DNA from: Calamus simplicifolius
Lineage: Eukaryota > Streptophyta > Magnoliopsida > Arecales > Arecaceae
Direction: 5' to 3'
Length of the DNA stretch: 64,000 nucleotides
Assembly (NCBI GenBank): GCA_900491605.1
Contig: UESW01004762.1
Location: 1-64,000, forward strand
The notes under the pieces are model-generated. The model saw only the letters and a program-made list of their open reading frames with translations. It ran no database searches and was not told the origin of the DNA. Below, piece by piece: positions 32,124 through 44,165 of this stretch. The position numbers were made by a program, and so were the translations under genes. Numbering within the stretch: position 1 is the stretch's first letter; each line of letters starts with the position of its first letter.

Positions 32124-33939
32124 ATTAAAAATAACCCGCCACAAACACATACATGCACACCTTTTTTACCATTTAAAAAGAAGAAAAGATTTAAATTTAA
32201 AAAAAAATTACGTGCGAGCATTTATCATGAACCTCGCGTGAGCAAGCAGCGTTCATGAACATTGAACTAGCATTCCGTGAATGCTTGCACGACAATGTCC
32301 GTAAACAATAGTCTAAATAAATTAATTTTTAAGTTTGATATGATTTGGGCATAATGTTTATCAAGCCATTAGGGTTATAATTAGCTAAGACATTAAGGGT
32401 TAACTGATTTAAATTTATAAATAAGCTTAAAGATCCAAAGTTATATAGACACTTCAATCTAAGAATTCTCTCTTCTATCCCACCAAAACTTTTTTACTTT
32501 CTGAGACTATGCTGCAAGAAGAAAGTATTCCTATCTCAGAAGCCTTGTTGAAAAAAGAACTCTCTTATTTCTTCTTTAATATTTTTTTATTTTATTATAA
32601 TTTTATTATTATTGATTATATTTTTGAACATCTGAATGAGTCGTTGGTTGTATATCTGCACAATTGTGTTCGTGATAGGAGGTTCGAATAGAATTAGATC
32701 GTTGTACCTTAAGAATAGGTTGATTACAACCTATATGAAGCGATAAAAACTAATTTTTAGGACAATGCCTAATACGCTTCTATTTAAGCATAGTTCTCAT
32801 CTTCTTTTGATTTGAATTTCTACATTTAAATTTTTAGATTTGAATTTCTAGCAATTTCTAGACAAATTTTCAAAGTAATTAAGTCCAACAACTAAAGACT
32901 AGACTTCCTCTTCACTAGAAATTACTAGGATTTTTTTATAAAAAATCAATTATTATTGTAATTTACTGATAGGGGAAAAAATTATATTTTTAAAGGAAAA
33001 AATATTTATATTACTTTGAAATCTATGCAGAATCTTAGAAATTATCTTGTTTTTGAAAAAAAGGATAAGTTTTGAATTTATTTATGAAAGGTTTTTGAAA
33101 TCTGTTCAAATTTAAATTTTAAAAATCTTAAAAATTTAATATTTTGAAACCCAAATTCAAATTCAAATTAGTTGAGTTAATTTTGCTTAAGGGTTATTTT
33201 ATTGCAAGTAGTTTTTAGATTTAAAATTTGAATTTAAATTTAAAATATAGAAATTATTTAGAAAAACACTAATTTAAAAACTCAAATTATAAGGTTGAAT
33301 CTTCAAATTTGTGTCGTGCAAAACCAATTAAACAACCAACAATCTCATAAAGTGGGTTTTGATGATCTTAGTGCAATCAAACCAGAAAAGTTTAATAAAT
33401 CATTTTTTTAGGGGGTGGCAAAGCCAAATAAAATACAGGCTTACCAATTTAGGATTATTTTCTATCATAAAATTTATAAATCCTAAATCCTAAAGACTTT
33501 TCTTCTTCATCAGCAAAGCTTCAAGTTGACATTCAGCAAGTAGTGTCCCAAATTGAAGAAATGATGAATCACTTTAGAAAAACACAGAAAGATGGCATGG
33601 GAGAGATCGATCCTGGAGCAGCTCAAAAGGATACTTAATGTGATGAAGGACTACTACCATCAAAAGATGAAACCACTAAGAAAGTCATCCAAACCTCAAG
33701 TTAATATGGTCAAAAGTGGTGTCGAGCTTTCTTTCAGGTCAGTGACTAAAACCCTTAATTAACCTAAGCCAATTTTTTTTTGTGATTGGTGGCTTAATTA
33801 AGAAGCTAATGTTCATGTCTATTCTGATCGCTCTTGGTTCTCCACCTTTTAGGATTTAAGGGGAGGAGGCGCAAAACTTGAGAATGATTCTTCAGCGCAT
33901 GTGCTTGGAAAAGGTCAACTGAATCTAAGGATGATCTCT
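32124..33939. other. AT-rich stretch without a recognised gene
   Basis: Nothing could be assigned. 32450-32700 has a short open frame and CT-rich leader-like sequence; 33593-33766 reads a K/S-rich frame of about 57 codons followed by a GT splice-like site. Both may be decayed 5' parts of the old copia element E or unrelated DNA. No LTR boundary of E was found here. Confidence 0.4.
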
Positions 33940-35746
33940 TGAAAGATCCTGAGCCTTCACGAAATGCTCTTTGTCCCTAGTATTAGAAGAAATTTGATTA
34001 GAGTATTTCTTTTTATATCTAGAGAATATAAAATTATTTTAGAGTCAAATAAAGTTGTAATCACTTATAATAATAATTTTGTTGGAAAAGCTTTGTTTTT
34101 GAAGGTCTTTTCAAATTAAAGGTAGTCTACAAGTTATCTAATAAAAGTCACCTTGCTTTCAATATTGAATCTTTAAATCTTTGGTATGGTAGATTTGGCT
34201 ATGTGAATTTTGATTGTATTCATCACATGATAAACCTTAATATAATCCCTAAAATTTATATTAATAGAAAGATCAATATGAGATTTGTATTTATGCAAAA
34301 AAAACCCTAAAAAACCTTTTAAATTAGTAAATAAGAGCTTAACCCTTCTTGAATTGGTCGATAGCGATATGTAAGACTCTACCAAGTTACTAACTCGGGA
34401 AGGAAGTAGTTACTTTGTATCGTTCATTGATGATTTCTTTCAGTATTATCATATATATTTGATTAAATCTAAGGATGAAGTCTTAGATAAATTTAAGATT
34501 TATAAAACAAAAGATGAAACCTAAATGAGAAAAAACCTTAAGAGACTTATGTCAGATTGAGGTGATGAATAGACCTCAAATGAAATGACCTTATTTTGCC
34601 AATAACATGGGTTATTCATAAAATTATACCACCATACTTTATTTAGTCCAATGGTATAGCTGAACGAAAAAATAATATCTTAATGGATATGGTTAACTCA
34701 CTATTAATCAGTTTAGGCACACTTGAGAATTTATGGATGGAAGCCCTTTTAGCTGCTTACTATATCCTAAATAGGATACCATTTAAGGATAATCCTAAAA
34801 TACTTTTTGAGCTTTGAAAAGGTAGAACACTCATGCAAGATTAACGCTAAGTGTAGGGGTGCCTAGCTAAGATATGTATACTTGAATCCAAGATAAGAAA
34901 GATAGGACTTAAAACTGTAGAAGCTATCTTTCTAGGTTATTCCTTGGATAGCAGTACCAATAGGTTCCTTGTGATAAACTTTGAAATAAGTGGCATCTCA
35001 TATACTACTCTTATTAAATCAAGAGATGCTATTTATTTTGAAAATGTATTTCTTTTAAGAACTAAGTTCTAAAACAAGTCATTTCTAATCCTCTCTTGGT
35101 TTCTAATTCTTTTGAATATGAATCCCCTAATGAGTCAAAGAAAAGAAAAAGACCCAACTCTGAAAGCAAACCTTTTGAACTTAAAAGAAGTTCAAGGATA
35201 AGAAAGAAAAAAAGACCTTGGTCAAAGTTTCTTTACTTTCCTAGTCGAGAGCGAATCTTCTTCTTTTTCAGAGGCAATGTCTTCATTTGACACACTTTTT
35301 TGAAAGAAAGTTATTCTTTCTAATATAATTCAATATTTCAAAATCAAACATAGATCTTATCCGATCTATCCCATGATAGCAAACCTTTAGAATGTAAGTG
35401 GGTGTTTAAGAAGAACTTAGACCTGATGGTTCAATAGAAAAGTATAAAGCTAAATTAATAGCTAAAAGGTATAATAAAAAGAAAGAATTAGATTTCTTTG
35501 ATACCTATTCTTCTATAGCTAGAATAACAACCCTTGTATCTCTTCTTGCCATTGCTTTTATCCATAAGTTAATATTTTGTGAAAAGTATGTTCCTTAATG
35601 AAGATCACAAAAGGAGATCTATATGAAATAGCTTGAAGGTTTTGTTGCAAAGGAGCAAGAAAATAAGGTTTGAAAACTTGTTAAGTCTTTATATGGCCTT
35701 AAATAGGCTCCAAAATAATGGCATAAAAATTTAATCAAATCATCCT
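33940..35746 (+). pseudogene. Old Ty1/copia element E, left part (integrase to RT)
   Basis: Multiple stops, but copia order is recognisable on the + strand. GAG-pre-integrase/integrase: LWYGRFGYVNFDCIHHM near 34180, ELVDSDMCDSTKLLTREGS and YFVSFIDDFFQYYHIYLIKS near 34340-34480, then decayed core (NGIAERK-like) near 34650. An integrase C-terminal part lies near 34850-35000. RT: KYKAKLIAKRYNKKKELDFF and DTYSSIARITTLVSLLAIAF near 35440-35570, YGLK near 35690. It stops at 35746 where element B is inserted, and resumes at 55832. Confidence 0.8.
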
Positions 35747-37312
35747 TGTTGGCCCAGATGGCAACCCAAGAGGGGGGGGGGGGAGGGGGTGAATTGGGTT
35801 CTTTTAAAAAATTTAACACTTTAAAACTTGAAACCAAATTTCATAAGGATTAAGTATGCTAGAGAATAAAGCAATAATTTAAAGCACAGTAAGAGAGATA
35901 GAGACAAGAGCACGACAAACACAAGATATTTATAGTTGTTCGGTGTATCCAACACCTACGTCCACTCCCAAGCAACCCTTGGGTCCACACTATAATCCAC
36001 TGATTACAGTCGAGTTGTTTTACAAGCTCACAACTCAAAACTTATTGTTTCCCACGGGATCACAACGAACCCAGCCGATTTTTCCGGGCTCACCAGCACA
36101 AAACCCAAAACCAAGCTAATCTAGCTTGTTCCCGAGGTAAACTACCTCAACTAATTCAATCCCCCTGATTGGATTAGCAAACACCAAATTGATTTAAAGT
36201 TTACAACAATGCAAAGCTCCTTAAATGAGCAAATAAGCAATATAAGTAAACAAAGATTAGAAAAGCCTGTTTGAAGCAAATTTGATGTGAGCTTTTCTTC
36301 TTTTCTTCTTTTTCTCTTCTCTCTTGAAGGGTTGAATCAGGCCTCAGCTCAGATTCTTCACAAGGATTGCATATGAGAAGTTGGGAAAATCAAGGCTTTT
36401 GCTCTCTTTTTCTTCACTTGAGAAATACTCCGATTTTGAGCTTGAATGCTTTGGATTTCTCTTTGAGCTTTCTGAAGTTGATGGATTTGAACTTTAACTC
36501 TTTCCTCTTTGATTTCTTGCTCAAGACTTCTCAGATTTTTCAAGTTGTTTTCTCTCTATTTTTTAAACGGACGGTCTTCCTTTTTATAGATTCTTCTTAA
36601 TCCAAGATTAGGTGAAAAACTAGCCGTTATTTCTATCCTTGGATTCCTCCTACACACCAGAAAAGTAGCCGTTAGAGATTAGGTGAGAAAATGTTACCGT
36701 TGGAGGCCGTTCTGATATTTTGAAAATCCATTCCTGACAGGTTGGAGTCGGCTCCAACTTTTCAGGTGTCGGCTCCAAGTCGAGTATCCAAAAATAGAAA
36801 GTAAAAGTTCATTGAGGAGTCGGCTTCAAAAAAGTTGAGTGTCGACTCGTCGCTTTCGGGTGTCGACTCTACACTCCATAAGGTATCGGCTCCAGAAATG
36901 CTCAAGAAAACACACTCTCTGTACTCAGGTTAGAGTCGGCTCCAGAGACTGTAAGTGTCGGCTCCCGAAATCTAGGTATCGACTCCCAAAAATTTGGTGT
37001 CGACTCCGGAAACTGAAACAGAATGCTCTTTTCGGTGTCTCAGGTTGGAGTCGGCTCCGAAACTCTGGGTGTCGACTCCAGACCATGCCAAAAATCAGAA
37101 AAACATCTGATCCACCATGGGGTCGGCTCCAGACCATCTAGGTGTCGACTCCAGGCTCTGAATTTTGAAAAATACTTCTGGCATTTGAATGAAAACAAGG
37201 TTCTTTATACATTTTGATTGATCAAATATTTTTAATACCTGAAACCCTTGTTAAACATAATGGATATACTCATATTATTTATTAATCATCAAAATCAATA
37301 ATTGGGTCAACA
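35747..37312 (-). repeat. 3' LTR of element B
   Basis: TATA box TCTATAAAAA on the minus strand (36581-36590). A U3 array of GGAGTCGGCTCC/GGTGTCGACTCC motifs covers 36744-37152 (roughly 15 copies). A poly-G run (35774-35787) is near the U5 end. Chance ORFs here translate the motif. Confidence 0.92.
36744..37152. repeat. U3 array of GTCGGCTCC/GTCGACTCC motifs in element B
   Basis: The motif GG(A/T)GTCG(A/G)CTCC, near-palindromic around GTCGAC, recurs at intervals of about 15-45 bases. The other LTR has the matching array at about 55255-55665. The motif also occurs in the pol-ORF3 spacer (49050-49250). Confidence 0.88.
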
Positions 37313-37903
37313 ATCTCCCCTTTTTTGATGATTATAAAAATATTGAGTATATGCATGATTTAAATAATAAGGTTTTCAACTTAAATTTCTTAAAAATTTA
37401 TCCCTTATAGATAAGCTCCCCCTAAATGAGGTAGCTCCCCCTATGATACTCAAATTAATATCTATTTTTCTTTACTATTAAACTTATATGATCATATCAA
37501 ATTACATTTGATGCTTGATATCAATTAAACTTATTTCATCAAAATTATTTGATACCAATTCCTTAAGCTTGCTTGTTATTTGATACCAATTCCTTAAGCT
37601 TGCTTGATACCCATTACTTAAGCTTGCATATACAATCTTCTCTCTCCCTTTTTTGTAATCAACAAAAAGGTTTTAGAAAAGATTCAAGTTCAAATTAATC
37701 TTTCTCAAAAGAATAATCAAATTGCAAAAATTCAAGTAGTTCATTCACAACATTACATTTAATACCAAAAAGTAAACATTGCATTTCAAAAAGAACTTCA
37801 TTATATCTAACTTCATTAAACTTCATTACATCATCAAATATCAAAACATATTAAACTGAACATCATCTTTTAATAACATCAAAAGAACTTCATTACAACA
37901 TAA
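37313..37903 (-). promoter_or_regulatory. Element B 3' noncoding region with several purine tracts
   Basis: + strand ATCTCCCCTTTTTTGATG abuts the 3' LTR. Further PPT-like stretches lie at about 37411 (AGCTCCCCCTAAAT), 37433 (AGCTCCCCCTATGA) and 37641 (CTCTCCCTTTTTTGTAATC). Also GCTTGCTTGATACC-type short repeats near 37560-37620. No gene. Confidence 0.7.
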
Positions 37904-38134
37904 TCAAAAATGAGTTCTAAGAAGTCTTTGCAATTCTTCCACAATTTTTTCCATCCCTTCACTTTGAGTTCTAACAAATTCTTTTAGTCTTCTATCAACA
38001 AATGCACATGCAGTCATAATTTTGTCCTGAAGCTCAGCATTGCATTTGGAGTAAGTCTCTGATTCTCCACAAATATCTTTAAGTTCTTCAAAAATATTCT
38101 TGAGATCATTCCTTAAAGATTCTACGAAGGCTCC
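37904..38134 (-). pseudogene. C-terminal part of element B ORF3
   Basis: The frame reads FVESLRNDLKNIFEELKDIC, NAELQDKIMTACAFVDRRLK, MEKIVEELQRLLRTHF then stop (37904): an amphipathic, probably coiled-coil tail. It begins at the target duplication of element C. The amino-terminal part is at 47791-48952, and the coiled-coil reading frame is continuous if C is removed. Confidence 0.8.
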
Positions 38135-40162
38135 TGTAGGGAAAAATAGTCTCCGAGGCATGCATATTTTTAAAAATTGATAACCATTATCATTGTGGAA
38201 ATTAAAAGATTACATATTAATCTATCTAATATGCATCAAGATCATATCTTTGCCTATATATTCAGGGTCGTTTGATCTAAAATATGCACATAAAAACATT
38301 AAGATCATTTTGATCTTCAAGATGACTAGTCACACTATTATCTTGAAGCCTGCCTTAAGATCTAGGGATCAAATCACTTACCTTAAGAACAGTAGGTAAA
38401 TCCTTATTGCTCTGCAGCCGTTCAATCGTTCAGCCTCTAGTATCATCCACGCGAAGCCCCGAATGATCAGATTTTCGGGAGTGCTGGCTCGTGAAAAAAT
38501 AGCTTTGTTGATCTTGAATCCTCTCACTTGAATCTTCCTCCAAGATCCACCAGGCTTCCGCTAACACCAGAAACACCAGGATTTTCTATTCTAACATTTT
38601 AGAATTACAATCCACGACAATTTAGAATTACAATCCATGACAATTTAGAATTACAATCCATGACAAATCATGTATTGTTGTTCTATTTTTGTTCTGTGTT
38701 CTCTGGTGAGGGAATGCCCTCTATTTATAGTCTAGATTTAGCCTTGACATTTAATTCTGACATTTAAGAATCCGTCGTTTGGCAAAAGCGAAGAGACGCC
38801 GAAAGCGCGCCGCTTGGTTTAATTCCGATGTTCGAAGAAAACCAAGGAGTCGCGGCGTTTGGTTTAGTTCCATCGTTCGGAGAAAATCAAAGAGACGAGG
38901 GATAAATCCGACGTTCGGTAAATAAATGTCATGCATTAAATTCTATCTCATGAGATGAGATTTTAGCCATATCATCATATGAGATCCATATTCGAGAGGT
39001 TTGGATTCTGATCTGAATTTATTTGACTTAACCCACATAGATCATGATCCAAGCCCAAATCAAATTTGGCTAGTCCTGAATCTATTTAAATTCAAATCAA
39101 GTCTAATTTCAAATCAATATTTGAAATTGACTTGTCCTTCTAATAGACTTAAACCAAATTGAATCTTATTCAATTGTACTTAACCCAATTGAGATAATTC
39201 AATCAATCAAATTGATTAATTAAATCATATACGATTCTTAATCGTTGATCAGCAAATAGATCATCCTAGGAAACTTCTATGCGTGTGACTCTCTAGGTTC
39301 GAACCTAAGCCGGTAGCATAGAAACAACTTTCTATACTAATCGATGTGCCCATAGCAATGGAACCCGACGTCCGGATAGGTCGAAGAGTTGCCGAGCAAA
39401 CTCCAAGAACCCTAAGAAATAGTTACCGTATAATTCATCCTCTTGACCACAAATGCTAAGGATGGCTTAAGAACCTGTCAACTCTAAATTGCAAATCCAT
39501 AAAGTGATTTCAACTTTAGTGATCATGTGACTTTCACATGAAGTGCCTTGGCCAAGATCTTGCTAAATTGAAACACAAGCATTTCTCCTTTTAATGGGAT
39601 AGGTCAAATTCCATCTTGATCCATAACTAACTACCACAAGTACTTGACTGCACCCAGTAACCTTTCATAGCTGATTAGAAATTCAGGTGGTCCGGCACCT
39701 AAGTACAATGAGTTGCTTGTAAGCCACTAGTTGTGATCTTCAGGTCTGAAGGATACTTATACCTATATCTTCTCGGATTAACTCTTGACAGCAGAGTATC
39801 CGGAAATGAGTCACGTTCGGTGAAATGTACTCCTACACTTTCACCTGTATGTCATACCAGTGTCTCTACACTCCTTGGTTAAGAGGATAACCAACAAATG
39901 TGATATACAACGTCCTATAATTGATAGTACTATGGCCCTGTCAAAGTATATTATTTGGTCGTGAACTCTTTTAAGGACCTTCTAAGATAAATCCTCCTTT
40001 ATCGTGAGGAAGATCCTAAGGGCTTCATTACTTTCAGGAGTATTAAGAAGATGTTCTTGTAATGAATAAACTACCAAATAACTTTTATTAATATATCAAT
40101 TTATATACAATTTACATCAGCACAATCATCAAATGATTGGCTTTAGGATACAATTTCCAACA
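38135..40162 (-). repeat. 3' LTR of element C
   Basis: Includes three copies of a 26-base unit, ATTTTAGAATTACAATCC followed by ACGACA or ATGACA (about 38598-38675), against two in the other LTR. Also about three degenerate units of about 50 bases around TTTGGTTTAATTCCGATGTT (38775-38930). No gene. Confidence 0.93.
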
Positions 40163-40180
40163 AACTCCCACTTAGCCTAA
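40163..40180 (-). promoter_or_regulatory. Polypurine tract of element C
   Basis: + strand AACTCCCACTTAGCC, i.e. AAGTGGGAGTT on the element strand directly before the LTR. Confidence 0.8.
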
Positions 40181-40308
40181 AGCCACTCATTACAGTATCT
40201 AATACCCATCTTCAACTTATAGTTGTCAAACTCCTTGATGCTGAGTGCTTTAGTAAATGGGTTACCTAGGTTCTCCTTTCTATCAATCTTCTGAAGATTT
40301 ATGTCACC

Positions 40309-41780
40309 TCAGTCTACTATCTCTCGAATAAGATGAAATCGGCGCAGTATGTGCTTGGTGCGCTGATGTGCTTGTGGTTCCTTTGCTTGAGCTATGGCAC
40401 CAGTGCTGTCACTGTATAATAGGATTGGTTCATCTATGAAAGGTGTCACTCCAAGCTCGGAGATGAACTTTTGCAACCACACAGCTTCTTTCGCAGCATC
40501 TGATGCAGCGATGTACTCTGCCTCGCACACCGAATCTGCCACTGTATGTTGCTTGAAACTTTTTCGGCAAACAGCTCCACCATTTAGGATAAACACGAAA
40601 CCCGATACACTTTTGCTATCATCATGATCTGATTGAAACTGGAATCAGTATATCCAACAAGTTTTAAATCAGACTCTCCATAGACTAACCACTGGTTCTT
40701 AGCATTTCTCAAATACTTAAGGATTGTCTTAACAACTTGCCAGTGTTTTTCTCCTGGATCAGATTGGTATCTACTCACTACTCCTAGTGAGTATGCCACA
40801 TCTGGTCTTGTACATGTCATGGTGTACATAATCGATCCTACTGCCGAAGCATATGGAATTTGACTCATACGTTCTCTTTCATTAGGAGTTGTCAGACAAT
40901 CCTTCTTAGAAAGATGAATTCCATGGCCTATCGGAAGATAGCCTTTCTTGGAATTCTCCATGCTAAACCTCTTTAGCACTGTGTCAATGTACGTAGATTG
41001 GGATAAACCTAGCATCCTCTTAGATCTATCTCTATAGATCTTCATCCCTAGGATGTATGATGCTTCTCCCAGATCTTTCATGGAGAATTATGATGATAAC
41101 CATGTCTTTATTCCTTGTAATACAGGGATATCATTCCCGATTAAGAGAATATCATCCACATATAATACAAGAAATACAATAATAGAATCGTTAGCCCATT
41201 TATAAATGCAAGGTTCTTCTTTATTCTTAATAAAGCCATAAGATTTGATCACTTTATCAAATTGTATGTTCCAACTCCTTGATGCTTGTTTAAGTCCATA
41301 AATAGACTTCTGTAGCCTGCACACTTTAGACTCATCTTCAGATATAAAACCTTCAGGCTGTATCATATACACCTATTTTTCTAAATCACCATTTAGAAAA
41401 GCGGTTTTAACATCCATCTGCCAAATCTCATAATCGAAGTGTGCTGCTATAGCTAGCATAATCCGAATGGATTTCAGCATTGCCACAGGAGAAAACGTTT
41501 TGTCATAGTCAATACCATAACGTTGACAATACCCCTTGGCAACCAGACGTGCTTTATAGGTCTCTACCTTTCCATTTGCGCCTCTTTTCCTCTTAAAAAC
41601 CTATTTACACCCTATGGGTTTTATCCCTTCGGGTGGGTCAACTAATGTCCATACATTATTATCCTTCATGGAATCAAGTTTGGATTTCATGGCATCAAGC
41701 CATTTAGTAGAGTCAGTCATTTGCATAGCATCCATATAGGTGATCGGATCCTCGTTGTTCTCATCGAGTTCAACAGGATC
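40309..41780 (-). pseudogene. Element C RT-RNase H, broken
   Basis: RT start near 41700 (DSTKWLDAMKS, NNVWTLVDPPEGIKPIG), KARLVAKGY and YDKTFSPVAMLKSIRI near 41500. 41088-41372 encodes VYMIQPEGF, LQKSIYGLKQASRSWN and the YVDDILLIGND box. 40584-41081 encodes SMKDLGEASYILGMKIYRDR, IPYASAVGSIMYTMTCTRPD and GYTDSSFNQ. After a shift, 40309-40596 encodes AEYIAASDAAKEAVWLQKFI and YSDSTGAIAQAKEPQAHQRT of RNase H. Stops near 41370 and 41100 and a frameshift near 40590 inactivate it. Closely related in motifs to element D but with a different LTR. Confidence 0.92.
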
Positions 41781-41837
41781 ATCGTTCTAGACCAAGAAAC
41801 CCAAGTATCTGTCCGGTTGATGTGGTACTCTATCAGA

Positions 41838-42701
41838 TCACCTTAATGGTGCATCTAAAATGGGTTTTGAGTTTGATCTAATCAACTCAGATTCTAGGGG
41901 TTCACTGGTTTGTGTTGTTCCTTCTACTTGATGAACTTCCTCAAGTTCAACATTAGAGCTATTTGTTTCTTCACTAAGGAATTCCTTTTCAAGAAAAACT
42001 GCTCTATTACTAATGAACAACTTTTGTTCTTCAGTATTGTAGAAGTAATATCCTTTTATTTCTTTCAGATAGCCGATGAAAAAATATTTGTCAGATTTGG
42101 GTTCAAGTTTGTCTGATTTTGCATGTTTCACATAAGCCGGACACCCCCAGACTCTCAGATAGGTAATAACCGGTTTATGTACATACCACATCTCATGTGG
42201 AGTTTTAGAAATAGACTTACTTGGAACCTTATTAAGAATATGACAAGCTGATTCTAATGCGTATCCCCAAAATGATATTGGCAAGCTTATAAAACCCATC
42301 ATGGACCGAACCATGTCTAACAGAGTTTGATTCCTTCTTTTTGACACACTGTTATGTTGCAGTGTTCCAGGAGGAGTCCATTGGGAGAGAATCTCATTCT
42401 CCTTTAAATATATCACAAATTCATTGGAAAGGTATTCGCCTCCTCGATCTGATCGAAGGGTCTTAATACATTTTCCTATTTGTTTTTCTACTTCTTTATG
42501 ATATAGTTTGAACATTTCAAACGATTCAGATTTATGTCGCATAAGATAGACATAACCAAACCTAGAAAGGTCGTCTGTAAAAGTAATGAAGTAGTATACA
42601 CCTTTGGCACAAGTGCTCATTGGTCCACATACATCAGTATGTACTAGACCCAATAGCTCTTTGGCTCTTTCACCTTTTTCAGTAAAAGATGACTTGGTCA
42701 T
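41838..42701 (-). pseudogene. Element C integrase
   Basis: 288 codons: LGLVHTDVCGPMSTCAKGV (first catalytic Asp), FITFTDDLSRFGYVYLMRHK, TLRSDRGGEYLSNEF (second Asp). The third catalytic position lies in QHNSVSKRRNQTL, where the usual GVSERRN reads SVSKRRN, so the catalytic Glu appears to be Lys. C-terminal part: SKTPHEMWYVHKPVITYLRV, WGCPAYVKHAKSDKLEPKSD. Apparent loss of the catalytic Glu and upstream frame breaks make it inactive. Confidence 0.9.
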
Positions 42702-42752
42702 TTTACCAAGAAGACATGATTCATAGGTAGTTAATGATCCACAATCATCAAC

Positions 42753-43223
42753 TCAAAGGATGCCCTCCTGAGTTAACCTGTTTAATATGTTCTTGTTGAT
42801 ATGACCCAGCCGATGGTGCCAAAGATAAATATCTGTGATATCAGTTATTCTAGGGCGCTTACTTGATTGGTACACTACATTCACAGACTGTGATAATATA
42901 TAAATGCCATTAGATAAATGCCTAGTCATTACAGTGACTCCATTCATAATGATATTCAAAGTAACATCCTTTATTGAAATTTCATAATTATTTTTGGCCA
43001 GAAGGCCTACAGAAATTACGTTCAATAAGAACGTTGGGCAAAAATGACAATCATTTAGTATAATGACATTTCTATTGAAAACTATTTCAAGAACTCCTAA
43101 TGCCAGTACTGGAACTAATCTTCCATCGCCGATATTTAGGAATCTTTCATTGTCCTCAAATCTTCTGATGACCTGTAGTCCCTGTAATGAATTGCAAATG
43201 TTAAAAGGACTCCCGGTATCCAA
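42753..43223 (-). pseudogene. Element C protease and GAG-pre-integrase
   Basis: MDTGSPFNICNSLQGLQ carries the aspartic protease DTGS; then NDCHFCPTFLLNVISVGLLA, and DIYLWHHRLGHINKNILNRL (HHRLGH integrase zinc-region start). Retroviral-type protease that processes the polyprotein. The frame ends with a stop at 42753 before the integrase core. Confidence 0.88.
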
Positions 43224-43289
43224 TACCCAGGTCTGATTATCATATATAGAAAATTACAAGGTGTTATCATATAAATACCTTGTTGAGCA

Positions 43290-44152
43290 ACATCTTGCTC
43301 CTTTTTTTTCTTTGGCCTATTTGGATCAAGTGTGGCAATGTAAAGAGGACAGTTCCTCTTCCAGTGCCCTTACATCTTGCAGTGAAAGCATTCAGCTTGA
43401 CTTTTATCAACTTTCTTCTTCTGCATCTGACCCCTTATAGATGTCCTAGCATGTTGCACCCTTTTATTATTCTTTTTCTTCTTTCCTTTCCCAAAGGGTT
43501 TACGCCCTACCTTAGATCCTTCAACCACATTAACCAAACCCTTAGAGAGCTGGTTATCCTTCTCAAAGTTCTGTAACAACCCCAACAAACCGTGGTAGTT
43601 GACTGCAGGCTTTGTCATTCAAAAATGAGTAAGGAAAGGTCGAAAGGATGGAGGCAAGGAATTCAGGATCGCATCTTTTCCCAACTGCTCATGTAAGGGA
43701 AAGCCGAGCTTGCTTAGGAGTTCTATCTTCTCGATCATGTACAATACATGATCAGTGACAGGAGATCCATCTCTCATTCGAGCATTAAAAATAACATAAC
43801 TAGTCTTGTGCCTTTCAACATCGTTGGGTGTGCCGAAAGATTCATTCAACGCTTGAATGATTTCTTTTGGCTGAGCATTCTCGAACTGGCAACTAAATTC
43901 ATCGTTCATTGCTGCTAACATGATACAACGCACGCTAGTTCTATCATTGAGCCACTTCTGATAAGTGTCTCTCTCAAAACTTTGGGTGTTTGCATCAGGT
44001 ATCTTTGGTGCAGGATTATTCAGAATATATAGAATCCTCTCATGCTCAAGGACGATCTTAAGTTTTCTGAACCAGCTATTGAAATTGGAATCATTCAATT
44101 TGTCACTATCCAATAGGGACCTTAATGATAAATTAGTGGCCATATTCTGCAT
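43290..44152 (-). pseudogene. Element C gag with nonsense codon in the zinc knuckle
   Basis: The start at 44140-44152 gives MATNLSLRSLLDSDKLNDSN, then SWFRKLKIVLEHERILYILN and NEFS-type UBN2 gag core (AMNDEFSCQFENAQPKEIIQ, FNARMRDGSPVTDHVLYMIE, GKDAILNSLPPSF). A frame change near 43619 leads to a K-rich segment and the knuckle AECFHCKM, stop, GHWKRNCP: a TAA sits within the CCHC motif. Thus gag is broken twice. Confidence 0.9.
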
Positions 44153-44165
44153 AAGGAAAAACTAA

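Noticed and set aside
33593..33766. Short K/S-rich frame followed by a splice-like GT as a host exon
   Set aside because: No recognisable domain, surrounded by decayed retroelement sequence; evidence too weak.
36839..37141. Arg-rich ORFs of about 100 codons (also 55346-55654)
   Set aside because: They translate the GTCGACTCC motif array of element B LTRs.
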